64,000 nt of DNA. It comes from Hyphomonas sp. Lineage in GTDB: Bacteria; Pseudomonadota; Alphaproteobacteria; Caulobacterales; Hyphomonadaceae. The notes under the pieces are model-generated. The model saw only the letters and a list, made by a program, of their open reading frames with translations, was not told where the DNA came from and ran no database searches. Position numbers and translations under genes: made by a program. The stretch spans positions 1 through 64,000 of the forward strand of contig NZ_PNMA01000014.1 of the NCBI RefSeq assembly GCF_013823385.1, in the 5' to 3' direction. Below are positions 41,519-50,938 of the stretch, one piece after another (the stretch's first letter is position 1; the number at the start of each line of letters is the position of its first letter).

Positions 41519-42694
41519 TCAGCCTTCAGCGCCGAGGCCGAGGCTCTCTAGAATGCTTTCGGTATCGGCGCCTGGGCGCGGCGGCGGAAGCCGCAGGCTG
41601 GCGGGGGTTTCCGAGAAGTGTACCGGATGGCGCATGGTGCGGTATTTTCCGGCCTCGGGATGCTCCGCTTCGGTGAAGAAGCCGGTCGAGACGAGGTGGG
41701 GATCGCTCAGCACTTCGGCCATGGTATTGTAGCGCATGGCGGGAATGTCTGCCTTGTCCATCAGTTCCAGCCACTCATGGGTGGTCTTGGTGGCGCTGAC
41801 CTGTTCGATCAGGGCATAGAGCGCGCCAACATTTTCGGTGCGGGCCTGATAGGTTGAGAAGCGTGGGTCTTTAAAGATCTCGGGCATGCCGCCGATGGCG
41901 AAGAACTTCTCCCATTGCTCATCCGAGTACGGAACGAGCCCGATATAGCCGTCCTTTGTGGGGTAGGGGCGGCGGTTCGGGTTGATGGAGCGGGTGTAGG
42001 CGAGCTTGCCGTTGCCCGGCAGGAATGTCTCTCCATAGAGATTTTCGACCATGTTGAAGAAGGTGAAGCTCTCCAGCATCGGCACCTGTACGAACTGGCC
42101 CTTGCCGGTGCGGGCGCGGTGGAAAAGCGCCGCCAGGGTGGCGTAGGTGGCGAAGAGGCCCGCCGTCTTGTCCGCTACCAGGGACGGGGCATATTCCGGC
42201 CGGCCGCCAGAACGCAGGGCGTTGAGATCGGCAAAGCCAGACGCGCCCTGAATGAGATCGTCATAAGCCTGGCGGCGCTCATAGGCGCCCCCTTTGCCGA
42301 AGCCGGCGCAGTGAACATAGACGATGTCTTCTTTAAGGGCCTTGACCTGCTCATAGCCAAAGCCGAGCCGTTCCATGCCGGCGAGGCGCACATTGTGGAA
42401 GAACACATCGGCGGTTTTCAGCAGCTCTGTCAGGGCGGTTTTGCCCTCAGGCGTCTTGGCGTCCAGCGTCATCGCCTTCTTGTTGCGATTGAGCGCCATG
42501 TAGATCGGGCCGAGGTCGCCCGTGGGGGAGGCGCCGGCATACCGCATGGTGTCGCCTTTTTTCGGGGGCTCGATCTTGATGACCTCCGCTCCGAGATCGG
42601 CAAGGATCAGCGTCGCAAACGGCCCGAGCACAACCGAGCTCATATCTACGATGCGGATTCCGGAAAGCGGGCCAGGGCGGGACTTATCGGTCAT
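41519..42694 (-). CDS. CaiB/BaiF family CoA transferase
   Basis: A 391-residue Class III CoA transferase. The opening LSGIRIVDMSSVVLGPFATLILADLGAEVIKIE is the family's N-terminal fold. The catalytic Asp lies in YDDLIQGASGF (the Asp after Tyr, about residue 158). Members move CoA between acids or racemise acyl-CoAs, and the substrate is not evident. The start at 42694 follows GGAGG; the longer frame upstream is not supported. Confidence 0.86.
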   Translation of the reverse strand: MTDKSRPGPLSGIRIVDMSSVVLGPFATLILADLGAEVIKIEPPKKGDTMRYAGASPTGDLGPIYMALNRNKKAMTLDAKTPEGKTALTELLKTADVFFHNVRLAGMERLGFGYEQVKALKEDIVYVHCAGFGKGGAYERRQAYDDLIQGASGFADLNALRSGGRPEYAPSLVADKTAGLFATYATLAALFHRARTGKGQFVQVPMLESFTFFNMVENLYGETFLPGNGKLAYTRSINPNRRPYPTKDGYIGLVPYSDEQWEKFFAIGGMPEIFKDPRFSTYQARTENVGALYALIEQVSATKTTHEWLELMDKADIPAMRYNTMAEVLSDPHLVSTGFFTEAEHPEAGKYRTMRHPVHFSETPASLRLPPPRPGADTESILESLGLGAEG

Positions 42695-42761
42695 TAAGGG
42701 CCTCCATATTTTTTGGCTAAGTGCCTGCAGGCGCCCCGGAAGATCAAGGTGTTCCCTTGGG

Positions 42762-44189
42762 TTAAAGCGCCAGAGCGAGACGCGCCTCTTCGATGTGATC
42801 CGTCTTCGCGTGGAACAGGGACCAGTCATCGGCGTCGGCAATCGGCGCCCAGAGCGCTTCAACTTCCTCCACCACCAGGCTGACGGGGGATGCATTCTGG
42901 AAATAAGCGTTACCAAGCCGTTCCGGGCGGAGAGGTGCGCGCTCCATCAGCGCGGCGCGGACAGGGGCAAACTGAGCAGTATCGTAAAGGCTGGCCTGGG
43001 GTGAGGCTGCTGCCCGCGCTTCGCTGGCGCTGCCTCCAAACCAGTCGAAGAAGGTCTGGGGCCAGATCGCCCCGCTTTCTGTCATCCAGGCATAAAACGC
43101 TTGTAGAAACGAAATGTCAGTACCCGTGTCATTTTTTGGCTCAAGCCCCAACAGGCGGTGGGTGTGGGCGATGAAGCTGTCCCGATAGACCGTCTCATAA
43201 GGCACGAGCGCGTTGGCAAGGCCGTCTGCTTCAGCGAGTAGCAACATGGCAGACGCGAGCTGCTGCAGCGCCCAGCCGCCCTGCACCGGCTGGCGGCCAA
43301 AGCGGTAAAGCCCCTGGCTGTCGAAATAGGCTGCGGTGAAATTCGGATCCGATACCGGCAGGAAGCGCCAGGGGCCGAAATCGAAAGTCTCGCCGGTGAT
43401 ATTGAAATTGTCCGTGTTCATCACGCCGTGGACAAAGCCGGCCGCCATCCACTGGCCAATCATCCGGCCTGTAGCGATTGCAACACATTCGAGGAGATTT
43501 GCTGTCCGGAGCGCAATCTCTGGTGCATCGGCTGCCGGGTAGAATTCGGCGATGCAGTAATCGACGAGCCGCGCCATGCTCTCCCGGTCCTCATGCCAGG
43601 CGCAGCGCTGGAAGGTGCCGAAGCGGACATGGCTATGAGAGAGGCGCACCAGTACCGAGGAGCGCGTGGGGGAGGGCTCGTCATTCCGGCTCAGCGCCTC
43701 GCCCGTTTCGACAAGGCTGAAGGCCTTGGATGTGTTTACCCCGAGGGCTTCCAGATAGCTGGCTGCCAGGATCTCCCTCACGCCGCCCTTGAGTGTCAAC
43801 CGGCCATCCCCCTGCCGGGAATAGGGTGTCTGGCCTGACCCCTTGGTTCCAAGATCAAGCAGACGCCCGGCCTTGTCGCGCAGCTGGGCGAAGAGGAAGC
43901 CGCGCCCATCTCCGAGTTGAGGATTATAGGTGCCGAACTGATGGCCGTGATACCGCATGGCCAGCGGCTCAGGGAGGTTTCCGGGGAGGGCCTCAAAGCG
44001 GGCAAAGTGCCTGATCCAGGCTTCCTCCGAAAGATCGCCGAGCCCGGTTTCGGCCGCCCAGCGCTGGTTGCGCCAGCGCAAAAGCGCGGATGGAAAATCT
44101 GCCGGCGCCACTGGATCCGCGAAAGAATCCGCTATCCGAAGGAATGGCGCGGCGGCCGAAGAGGGCTGTTCGGGAGGATTGGTCTGCAT
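42762..44189 (-). CDS. SelO family protein adenylyltransferase
   Basis: A 475-residue pseudokinase that transfers AMP to proteins, often in response to oxidative stress. The ATP-site Lys is in LDLGTKGSGQTPYSR, the paired Glu in GGVREIL, and the metal-binding residues are in VMNTDNFNI (Asn) and FDFGPW (Asp). The typical C-terminal tail with a Cys or Sec near the end is absent: the protein ends in LALAL. Activity could persist since the catalytic core is complete, but redox gating may not. The gene faces away from the receptor at 44378. Confidence 0.88.
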   Translation of the reverse strand: MQTNPPEQPSSAAAPFLRIADSFADPVAPADFPSALLRWRNQRWAAETGLGDLSEEAWIRHFARFEALPGNLPEPLAMRYHGHQFGTYNPQLGDGRGFLFAQLRDKAGRLLDLGTKGSGQTPYSRQGDGRLTLKGGVREILAASYLEALGVNTSKAFSLVETGEALSRNDEPSPTRSSVLVRLSHSHVRFGTFQRCAWHEDRESMARLVDYCIAEFYPAADAPEIALRTANLLECVAIATGRMIGQWMAAGFVHGVMNTDNFNITGETFDFGPWRFLPVSDPNFTAAYFDSQGLYRFGRQPVQGGWALQQLASAMLLLAEADGLANALVPYETVYRDSFIAHTHRLLGLEPKNDTGTDISFLQAFYAWMTESGAIWPQTFFDWFGGSASEARAAASPQASLYDTAQFAPVRAALMERAPLRPERLGNAYFQNASPVSLVVEEVEALWAPIADADDWSLFHAKTDHIEEARLALAL

Positions 44190-44377
44190 GAATTAAACCA
44201 GCTTGTGGGTAGGCGGACTAAATTGGATGGGGCCCAAAGGTTCCTTTTTTGTATGCAGCGCTGCAGCACAAGTCACCCCTTTCCGGGACGTCAATACCGC
44301 ATAAGAGTGAGACTGAGTCCAATTAATGACAAGCGGCAAAAGCTTGCGCTTGGACCTCATAAAACGGGAGGAAACGA

Positions 44378-47266
44378 ATGAAGTATTTCAAAGGAGCGCT
44401 TCTTTGCGCCTCAGCAATTGCGCTGAGCGGTGCAATGACGGCCAACGCTCAACAGGACGATGGCGAGCGCAAACTCAGCACGGTGACGGTCACGGGTTCC
44501 TATATCCAGGGTAGCCCGGAGGATGCTGCATTGCCGGTGGATGTTCTGACAGCGGCAGACCTTGTTCTCGAAGGTAGGCCGTCGGTCACCGAGCTTATCA
44601 GGAACCTCGGCGTTTCCTCGGGCGTGGACGGGCAGACGAACCAGTTTGCCTCGAACGGTCTGGAGGGTACTTCGAACGTTAACCTGCGGGGGCTGGGGCC
44701 CGCGCGGACGCTGGTATTGATCAATGGCCGCCGCCATACATTTCATCCTTACTCGATCGGTGAGCAGGCCCAGCTTTTTGTCGACACTAACAGCATCCCC
44801 TCGATCGCGATCGGCCGGATTGAAGTGCTGAAGGACGGCGCTGCAGCGCTTTATGGTTCGGATGCGATTGCCGGCGTGGTCAACTTCATTACACGAGATG
44901 ATCTCGACGGTTTTGAAATTGGTGGTTCCTATCAGACCTTCGAGGGCACCGATGGCGAATATGATATCTCTGCCGCGTACGGCTTGCAGGGCTCGAATTT
45001 CAGCTGGGTCACGTCGGTCGGATATCAGTTCCGCAGTGAGGTGGCCGTGAACGAGAAGGATTGGGGTGTTCAGCCCTATGCCAACAATCCTGTAGGTGGC
45101 TGGTCTGCGATTTCAAATCCGGGCCGGTTTGTACCGCTCGGGATTGGCGCAACTGGCCTAACGCCGCTGGCGGCCAATGTGAATGATGTCGGATGCGAGG
45201 CTCTCGGCGGAACTCTGGCGCCCACATGCGTCTTTAACTTCACGCAGTTTGATAACCTTGTGGAGGAAGAGGAGCGTTTTCAGTTCCTGACCGAATATAA
45301 CAGACAGCTCGGTAACGGCGCTGAACTGCATCTTGAGCTCATGTATGCGCAGACGGATGTGCCGACCTGGAAAACCTCGCCTTCCTATCCGCCACAGGTG
45401 CTGACGAACCAGGTCGTGCTTGCAAGCCACCCGGCGTTTCAACGATACATTGCTGACAATCCAGGAGCCTTTCCGGCGGGGACCGTTGCTGCACTATTCA
45501 TCGGCCGCTCCTTCGGCCTGGGTGGCTTCCCAGGCACAGGCGGTGCGCAGGAAGGCAGCCGCGACTACAACACCTGGCGGGGATCCGGATCGCTCACGGG
45601 AAGTTTTGACAATGACGTCAATTATGATGTCGGGCTGTCCTACTCCACGACCGAAGGATACCGGCTCACCAATGACACCTATATCACGGGTCTGACGTCC
45701 GCCTTGCGGGGCTTCGGTATCTGTACTGATCCCAATACGGGCTTTGATCCTGCAACCGGCACTGTTCCTTATGCTGCAGGTTATACCGGATCCCTTGTGG
45801 CCGGGCAGGGGACTTGCCAGTATTACAACCCGTTCTCGAATGGAATTGCCGCGAACGCCGTGACCGGCCAGGCAAACCCCGGCTATGTCCCGGGGCTTGA
45901 GAACTCGGTCGAGCTTGCCGAATGGATGACAGATGGCAGCGAGACAACAGCGAAAACCGACCTTCTGGTTTTTGATGCGGTGCTTTCCGGCCTCAGCAAT
46001 GTGCAGGCTTCTGGCGGCGCCATTGGCTGGGCAGCCGGGGTTCAGGTTCGCCGCGAGAGCTATAAACTCTCGATGTCTGACCTCACGAACCTAAACGTCA
46101 CGCCTGGGCCAGGCGGCACGGGGCCGTATTCCTTCCTTGCCGGGACTGTGCCAGCAGACAGGGACCAGACGATTTACGCCGTGTTCGGTGAGCTCCAAGT
46201 GCCTCTCTTTGACAACCTGGATATGCAGGTTGCTGTCCGGTACGAGGATTATGGCGGTGCAACGGGATCTACCTTCGACCCGAAGGTCGCTGCCAAATGG
46301 CAGGTGAGCGACAGTTTTGCGCTGCGTGGCTCCGCCCAGACGTCATTCCGGGGCCCCACGCTCAACCAGCTTGATGGCGTGGGGACAACCTTGCAGTTTG
46401 TTTCTGCGGCCTCGGCGTTTAAGGCGATCGATCAGTTTGGAAATCCTGATCTGAAACCGGAGTCCGCCTTCAGCTTCAACTTTGGTGGTCTGTTCCAGAA
46501 AGGCGGCTTCAACGCCTCGCTCGACTATTACAATTTCGACTTTGACGATCCGATTATCGTTGAAGAACAGTCGAATATTGTGGCAGCTGCTGTCGCCGCG
46601 TTGCGGGCGGGGGATCTCTCTGCACCGATCCTAAACCGGATTACCTTCAATGATCCCAACAATATCATTACCGGCACCGGAACCCCGGCCGCAGGATCAG
46701 ATATTGCGCGTGTGCGGACGGGAATTGTCAACGGTCCGAATATCAAGACTTCGGGGATTGACCTCCGCCTCAATAACACATGGGCGGATGGCCCAATGGG
46801 CGGGGAGGTTTCGGTTGGCCTCGATGCGACATATATCGTTGAGTACAAGGTAGCCCCCTATTTTGTCGAAGGCGTTTCAATCGGCGGCGGTGATTATGTC
46901 GGTCAGTTCAACCGGTCGAACTTCACGCGCTCTATGCCGCAGTGGAAGGCTAACGTGTTTGCCAACTATGCCCTGGGAGACCACAACTTCCGGGCTGTGA
47001 TGCGCCACATTGACAGCTACAAGGACGAGCGGGCCCCCGCCGCGCGGGGGGGTGTCGGTGCGGAGATCGATTCGCAAACGACTTTTGACCTGTTCTACAA
47101 CTGGAAGGCCCCGTTCGAATTCGACATTGGGCTCAGTGTGGTCAACGTCACCGACGAAGATCCACCGTTTGCTGCGTTTGATCTGAATTACGATCCTTAC
47201 ACGCACAATCCCTTCGGCAGGACCTACAAGATCAGCCTGACCAAGAGATTTGGCGGCGGGAGCTAA
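44378..47266 (+). CDS. TonB-dependent outer-membrane receptor
   Basis: A 962-residue receptor. A signal peptide (about 1-24, ending NAQ) and a plug domain (about 35-180; GLGPARTLVLINGRR and the LKDGAAALYGSDAIAGVVN segment) precede a 22-strand barrel with a closing segment ending in TYKISLTKRFG. No TonB box is obvious beyond the VTVTG stretch near residue 37. The ATG follows GGGAGGAAACG. The cargo is unknown; such receptors carry iron complexes, vitamin B12 or sugars. It ends head-on against the second receptor. Confidence 0.94.
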   Translation: MKYFKGALLCASAIALSGAMTANAQQDDGERKLSTVTVTGSYIQGSPEDAALPVDVLTAADLVLEGRPSVTELIRNLGVSSGVDGQTNQFASNGLEGTSNVNLRGLGPARTLVLINGRRHTFHPYSIGEQAQLFVDTNSIPSIAIGRIEVLKDGAAALYGSDAIAGVVNFITRDDLDGFEIGGSYQTFEGTDGEYDISAAYGLQGSNFSWVTSVGYQFRSEVAVNEKDWGVQPYANNPVGGWSAISNPGRFVPLGIGATGLTPLAANVNDVGCEALGGTLAPTCVFNFTQFDNLVEEEERFQFLTEYNRQLGNGAELHLELMYAQTDVPTWKTSPSYPPQVLTNQVVLASHPAFQRYIADNPGAFPAGTVAALFIGRSFGLGGFPGTGGAQEGSRDYNTWRGSGSLTGSFDNDVNYDVGLSYSTTEGYRLTNDTYITGLTSALRGFGICTDPNTGFDPATGTVPYAAGYTGSLVAGQGTCQYYNPFSNGIAANAVTGQANPGYVPGLENSVELAEWMTDGSETTAKTDLLVFDAVLSGLSNVQASGGAIGWAAGVQVRRESYKLSMSDLTNLNVTPGPGGTGPYSFLAGTVPADRDQTIYAVFGELQVPLFDNLDMQVAVRYEDYGGATGSTFDPKVAAKWQVSDSFALRGSAQTSFRGPTLNQLDGVGTTLQFVSAASAFKAIDQFGNPDLKPESAFSFNFGGLFQKGGFNASLDYYNFDFDDPIIVEEQSNIVAAAVAALRAGDLSAPILNRITFNDPNNIITGTGTPAAGSDIARVRTGIVNGPNIKTSGIDLRLNNTWADGPMGGEVSVGLDATYIVEYKVAPYFVEGVSIGGGDYVGQFNRSNFTRSMPQWKANVFANYALGDHNFRAVMRHIDSYKDERAPAARGGVGAEIDSQTTFDLFYNWKAPFEFDIGLSVVNVTDEDPPFAAFDLNYDPYTHNPFGRTYKISLTKRFGGGS

Positions 47267-47271
47267 GTAGG

Positions 47272-47305
47272 AGAACGGCCCTCGATACCGGGGGCCGTTC
47301 TTTTT
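47272..47305 (+). terminator. Terminator of the first receptor gene
   Basis: A 10-bp perfect stem (47272-47281 with 47292-47301) is followed by a T run to 47305. It starts 6 bp past the receptor stop. Confidence 0.9.
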
Positions 47306-47318
47306 GCGTCACCATCAA

Positions 47319-47348
47319 AGAAAAAGGGCGGCCTGCGGGCCGCCCTTT
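47319..47348 (-). terminator. Terminator of the second receptor gene
   Basis: A perfect 11-bp stem (47323-47333 with 47338-47348) and, on the minus strand, a T-rich tail (complement of 47319-47327). It serves the minus-strand receptor that ends at 47382, 33 bp before it. Confidence 0.88.
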
Positions 47349-47381
47349 GAGTTTGGATCCTTGGCCCGATGGCCACTGATC

Positions 47382-49727
47382 TTAGTAGACGTAGGTCAGT
47401 TCCAGGCCGAGCAGGCGGCCTTTCTTCATCGGCGAGAAGGTGCCGCCAGCCGGAAGCGCCGGATAAGAATAGTTCAGACCCGTCGAGTTCGGACCAGGGA
47501 AGGGCAGTTGGGTGTCGTTGCCGAGCTGCACTTCGTCGAGGAGGTTCTTGCCATAGAAGGAGGCAGAGAGGCCATCAACCGGCGTTTCCCAGGTGATGTT
47601 CATGTCGACCATATTTGCATCCTGGATCCAGCCGAAGTTGCTGTCCGTGTACGCAATACGGTCGCGATATTGATAGTTTGCGCGGGCAACGATAGCGCCT
47701 GAGGTGCCCAGATCAAACTCCTTCATGAGGCCGAACCCATAGGTGATCGGCGGCACGCGGGGGAGGTCGAGGTTGAGGTCTGCATCGTTGATAACGCCAT
47801 CACCATTCAGGTCGAAGAACACCTTATCATAGCCAGCATCCATGAAGCCGACATTGAACGAGGCCAGAAGCGTATCTGTCACAGCGACGCGGCCGTCAAA
47901 CTCAAGACCGTAGATCGTAGCGTCAGCTGTGTTGATGATGTTCTGAACAACGCCGGACGCACCGGCCGTGTTCACTTCGCGCTGCATGTCGCCGACTTCG
48001 GTCATGAAGGCCGCGCCGTTGACCTGAATGCGGCCATCTGCGCTCTGCGCCTTGAAGCCGACTTCGTAGGAATCAACTTCTTCCTCATCGAAGCCGAGGC
48101 TACCGGTTTGCGCGACAAACTGGTTGAAGATCGGGATATCGGTGATGCGGAAGTTGTAACCGCCCGAGCGGAAGCCCTTGGTGTAGTGACCATAGGTCTG
48201 GAGGTTGTCGCTCCAGAAATATTGCAGGCCAACTTTCGGGGTCCAGTTCTTCCACTCATTGGAATCGCGGAAGCCATTGGGTTCTTGCGCCAATCCGCCG
48301 GAGATGAGGCTGATCAGGGCGTTGGTGCCGTCAGGCGAGCATGTGCCCGCGATCACGGAGCAAGGATTGCGAGGACGGATGTAGATTACGTCGCCCGCCT
48401 TTTCCTCCACCGAGTAGCGTACGCCGGCGGTGGCGATCAGCTTGTCAGTGATGGAATAGTCGATGTTGGCGAAGGCGCCCCAAACGGTGTGATCGAGCTT
48501 GCCGCCGCCGTAGAAGCCCCACGGAATGGAAGCCGGGAGCGTGGCCGGGCGGGTGCTCGGCAGGTTGCGGATCTCTGTATAATCCAGGGTTTGCTCGAAG
48601 TAGTAGACGCCCGTCGTCAGGTCCAGCTTGTCGAACGTGCCGGCATAGCGCAGCTCGTTGGAGTACTGTTCCTGATTGAACTCGGCATTTGAGTGGAACA
48701 GTGTGAAGGGCGTCGCGTCGATGTCGGAGGAGGAAGTCGACTCATACTTGCGATAGCCGAAGATGTTGGTGATCACACCATTGCCAAAGCCAACATCCAG
48801 ATCGGTGCGCAGCGATCCCTGGATGGTTTCGTTTTCGCCGAAGCCCGGATTGTTGATCGAGAAATCGAAATTGTCGCGGTCATAATAGGCGTGGTTTTTG
48901 CCCGAAGGACCATCGGAGCGCGAGTCGGTGTATTCCAGCTTGCCGAGGAAGGTCAGCGAGTCAGTCGGCATGAATTCCAGCGCGCCGCGATAGGTCAGGG
49001 AACGGAGCTGTCCGTGGTTCTCGCCATTGTAGAGGTTCTTGAAGTAGCCGTCGTCATAGTTGTAGGAGACGCCGAGCTTGCCATTCAGGACGTTTTCGAT
49101 CAGCGGGCCCGAAACGATAGCCTGAAGATTGCTGTTGGGGCCGCCGCGGCCGCTGTCGATGGGGCTTTCGATGCTGCTGCGCAGCTTCAGCGAGAATTCG
49201 TCGGTCGGGTTTGCCGTGTTGACGACGATCGCGCCGCCCGTGGTGTTGCGGCCGAAGAGCAGGCCTTGCGGGCCGCGCAGGACTTCGATGCTGTCGAGAT
49301 CGAACATGTCGACGACAACGCCGTTGTTGACGCCGAGATAGACGCCATCAATGAAAACGCCGACAGCCGGGTCGATCGACGGAATGGAGGAGTTCACGCC
49401 GAGGCCGCGGATTGCGAAGTTGGCCGTGCCGCGCGCGGTGCCCACATCGTCGAGCGAGACGTTGGGCGCCGAATAGCTCAGGCTCTCGAGGGTTGTGACG
49501 TTAAGGGCGTCCAGCGTGTCTGCGTTGTAGGCCGTCATGGCAACAGCGACTGTCTGCACGTCTTCGACGTTTGCTTTTTTGGTGGCGGTCACGGTGACCG
49601 TGCCGAGCACGCGATCAATTGCGGATTCGCGCGCGGCCGTTTCTTCGGGGGTTTCCTGCGCATAGGCGGGGGCGAAGAGGATGAGGGCTGCGGAAGCAGA
49701 CGTCATCAGCATTTTATTGAGCGTCAT
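47382..49727 (-). CDS. TonB-dependent outer-membrane receptor
   Basis: A 781-residue receptor. A signal peptide (about 1-23) precedes the TonB-box region (TVTVTATKK), the plug (RGLGVNSSIPSIDPAVG, VEVLRGPQGLLFGRN-like stretch) and the barrel, which ends LELTYVY. A Ca-loop-like DLNGDGVINDAD lies near the C-terminus (about 47770-47820). This set resembles the FyuA-like and sugar/xenobiotic TonB receptors abundant in alphaproteobacteria. It precedes, on the same strand, an esterase and an aryl-CoA ligase in a possible uptake route. The sequence does not tell the cargo. Confidence 0.94.
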   Translation of the reverse strand: MTLNKMLMTSASAALILFAPAYAQETPEETAARESAIDRVLGTVTVTATKKANVEDVQTVAVAMTAYNADTLDALNVTTLESLSYSAPNVSLDDVGTARGTANFAIRGLGVNSSIPSIDPAVGVFIDGVYLGVNNGVVVDMFDLDSIEVLRGPQGLLFGRNTTGGAIVVNTANPTDEFSLKLRSSIESPIDSGRGGPNSNLQAIVSGPLIENVLNGKLGVSYNYDDGYFKNLYNGENHGQLRSLTYRGALEFMPTDSLTFLGKLEYTDSRSDGPSGKNHAYYDRDNFDFSINNPGFGENETIQGSLRTDLDVGFGNGVITNIFGYRKYESTSSSDIDATPFTLFHSNAEFNQEQYSNELRYAGTFDKLDLTTGVYYFEQTLDYTEIRNLPSTRPATLPASIPWGFYGGGKLDHTVWGAFANIDYSITDKLIATAGVRYSVEEKAGDVIYIRPRNPCSVIAGTCSPDGTNALISLISGGLAQEPNGFRDSNEWKNWTPKVGLQYFWSDNLQTYGHYTKGFRSGGYNFRITDIPIFNQFVAQTGSLGFDEEEVDSYEVGFKAQSADGRIQVNGAAFMTEVGDMQREVNTAGASGVVQNIINTADATIYGLEFDGRVAVTDTLLASFNVGFMDAGYDKVFFDLNGDGVINDADLNLDLPRVPPITYGFGLMKEFDLGTSGAIVARANYQYRDRIAYTDSNFGWIQDANMVDMNITWETPVDGLSASFYGKNLLDEVQLGNDTQLPFPGPNSTGLNYSYPALPAGGTFSPMKKGRLLGLELTYVY

Positions 49728-49901
49728 TTCTGGGAGTTTCCTCTAGTACTTATCGGTGCCAGCGGTGTCTGGCCCTTGCGAACTAAATAGACAGTTATCA
49801 AGCATTTGAAATATTTGCTGCGGCGCAACAAATAGCTTTAAATCCCAAGTGTTGCCCTTGGGTCACGAAATAGCGTCCCTTTTTGGAACTAAAGGGGGTT
49901 T

Positions 49902-50858
49902 TTAGATCGCACCCAGAGCCTCTCCGGTCACCTTTCCCACTTCCCGAGCTGCTATTCGTGCGGTTGCAGAGATATGAGTAAGGTTCAGAAATCCGTGTAC
50001 CATCGAAGGATATTCCTTCTCGCTCACCTGGATTCCCATGGCGCGGAGCTTTGCGGCATAGGCCAGCCCTTCATCACGTAAGGGGTCCCATCCGCATACG
50101 ATGATGTGAGCGGGCGGGAGATTGCGGAGTTCTTCGGGGGACGCAAAAAGCGGCGATATGCGCGGATCCATAAAGGTTTCAGGGTCGGGCAGATAATGTC
50201 CCCGGAAGAATTCGAAAAGGCCAACGGAAATGAAGAAGCCGCTTTCCTGAGGCGACATCTTCTTGCTGCGAATGTCCGCAAACTGCAGAAGTGGATAGAG
50301 CAGCAGCTGGAATGCCGGCATGGAGCCGCCCTCACGGTTCATCTGCTGACAGATGAAGGCGGCAAGGTTCCCGCCGGCGCTATCGCCGGCAACGGCAATC
50401 CTGCGGCGGTCAATGCCGATCTCTTCTGCGTTATTGCTGATCCAGTGCCAGGCGGCGAGCGCGTCGTCGTGCGCGCAGGGAAAGCAGGTTTCCGGCGCAA
50501 GCCGGTAATCAATGGCCAGCACCCGGCACCGCGAGCCTTCAGCCATGCGCCGGCAAATCATGTCATGGCTTTCAAGATCGCCCAGCACAAAGCCGCCGCC
50601 ATGGAAGAACAGGATGCCCGGGCCCGGTGGAATGCCCGCGCCCAGGGGCACATAGAGGCGCGCCTTGAGGGGGCCTGAGGGGCCGGGAACGGTCAGCAGC
50701 TTTACTTCGGCAAGCTCCGGCGCGTCGGGCTCCCCGGAATAATCCATTCGGAAGAATTGTTGGCGAAGGCGTTCAATCGGCAGGCGCAGATCAGGGGGCT
50801 GCATCTCCGGAAGATGCAGCTTTTCCCTGAAACTGCGGAAGGCATCGTCAAATGTCAT
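49902..50858 (-). CDS. Alpha/beta hydrolase, HSL-type esterase
   Basis: A 318-residue esterase of the hormone-sensitive-lipase group. The oxyanion motif is HGGG (FFHGGGFVLGD, about residue 85). The nucleophile is the Ser in GDSAGG. The Asp is likely in WDPLRDEGLAYA and the His in MVHGFLNL. It hydrolyses small acyl or aryl esters. It lies between the second receptor and the aryl-CoA ligase, all on the minus strand. This setting suggests cleavage of an imported ester before its activation. Confidence 0.9.
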   Translation of the reverse strand: MTFDDAFRSFREKLHLPEMQPPDLRLPIERLRQQFFRMDYSGEPDAPELAEVKLLTVPGPSGPLKARLYVPLGAGIPPGPGILFFHGGGFVLGDLESHDMICRRMAEGSRCRVLAIDYRLAPETCFPCAHDDALAAWHWISNNAEEIGIDRRRIAVAGDSAGGNLAAFICQQMNREGGSMPAFQLLLYPLLQFADIRSKKMSPQESGFFISVGLFEFFRGHYLPDPETFMDPRISPLFASPEELRNLPPAHIIVCGWDPLRDEGLAYAAKLRAMGIQVSEKEYPSMVHGFLNLTHISATARIAAREVGKVTGEALGAI

Positions 50859-50938
50859 ACGCCATACACCTGCTGGGCAATTCCGGCGATGTGAGGGCGC
50901 GTGCGTGATGAAACAAGGGGGAGGTGCGCCCTTGGCTC

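Noticed and set aside
44317-44355. GTCCAA...TTGGAC repeat before the first receptor gene
   Set aside because: The arms are 6 bp and 27 bp apart, likely by chance in a 188-bp gap.
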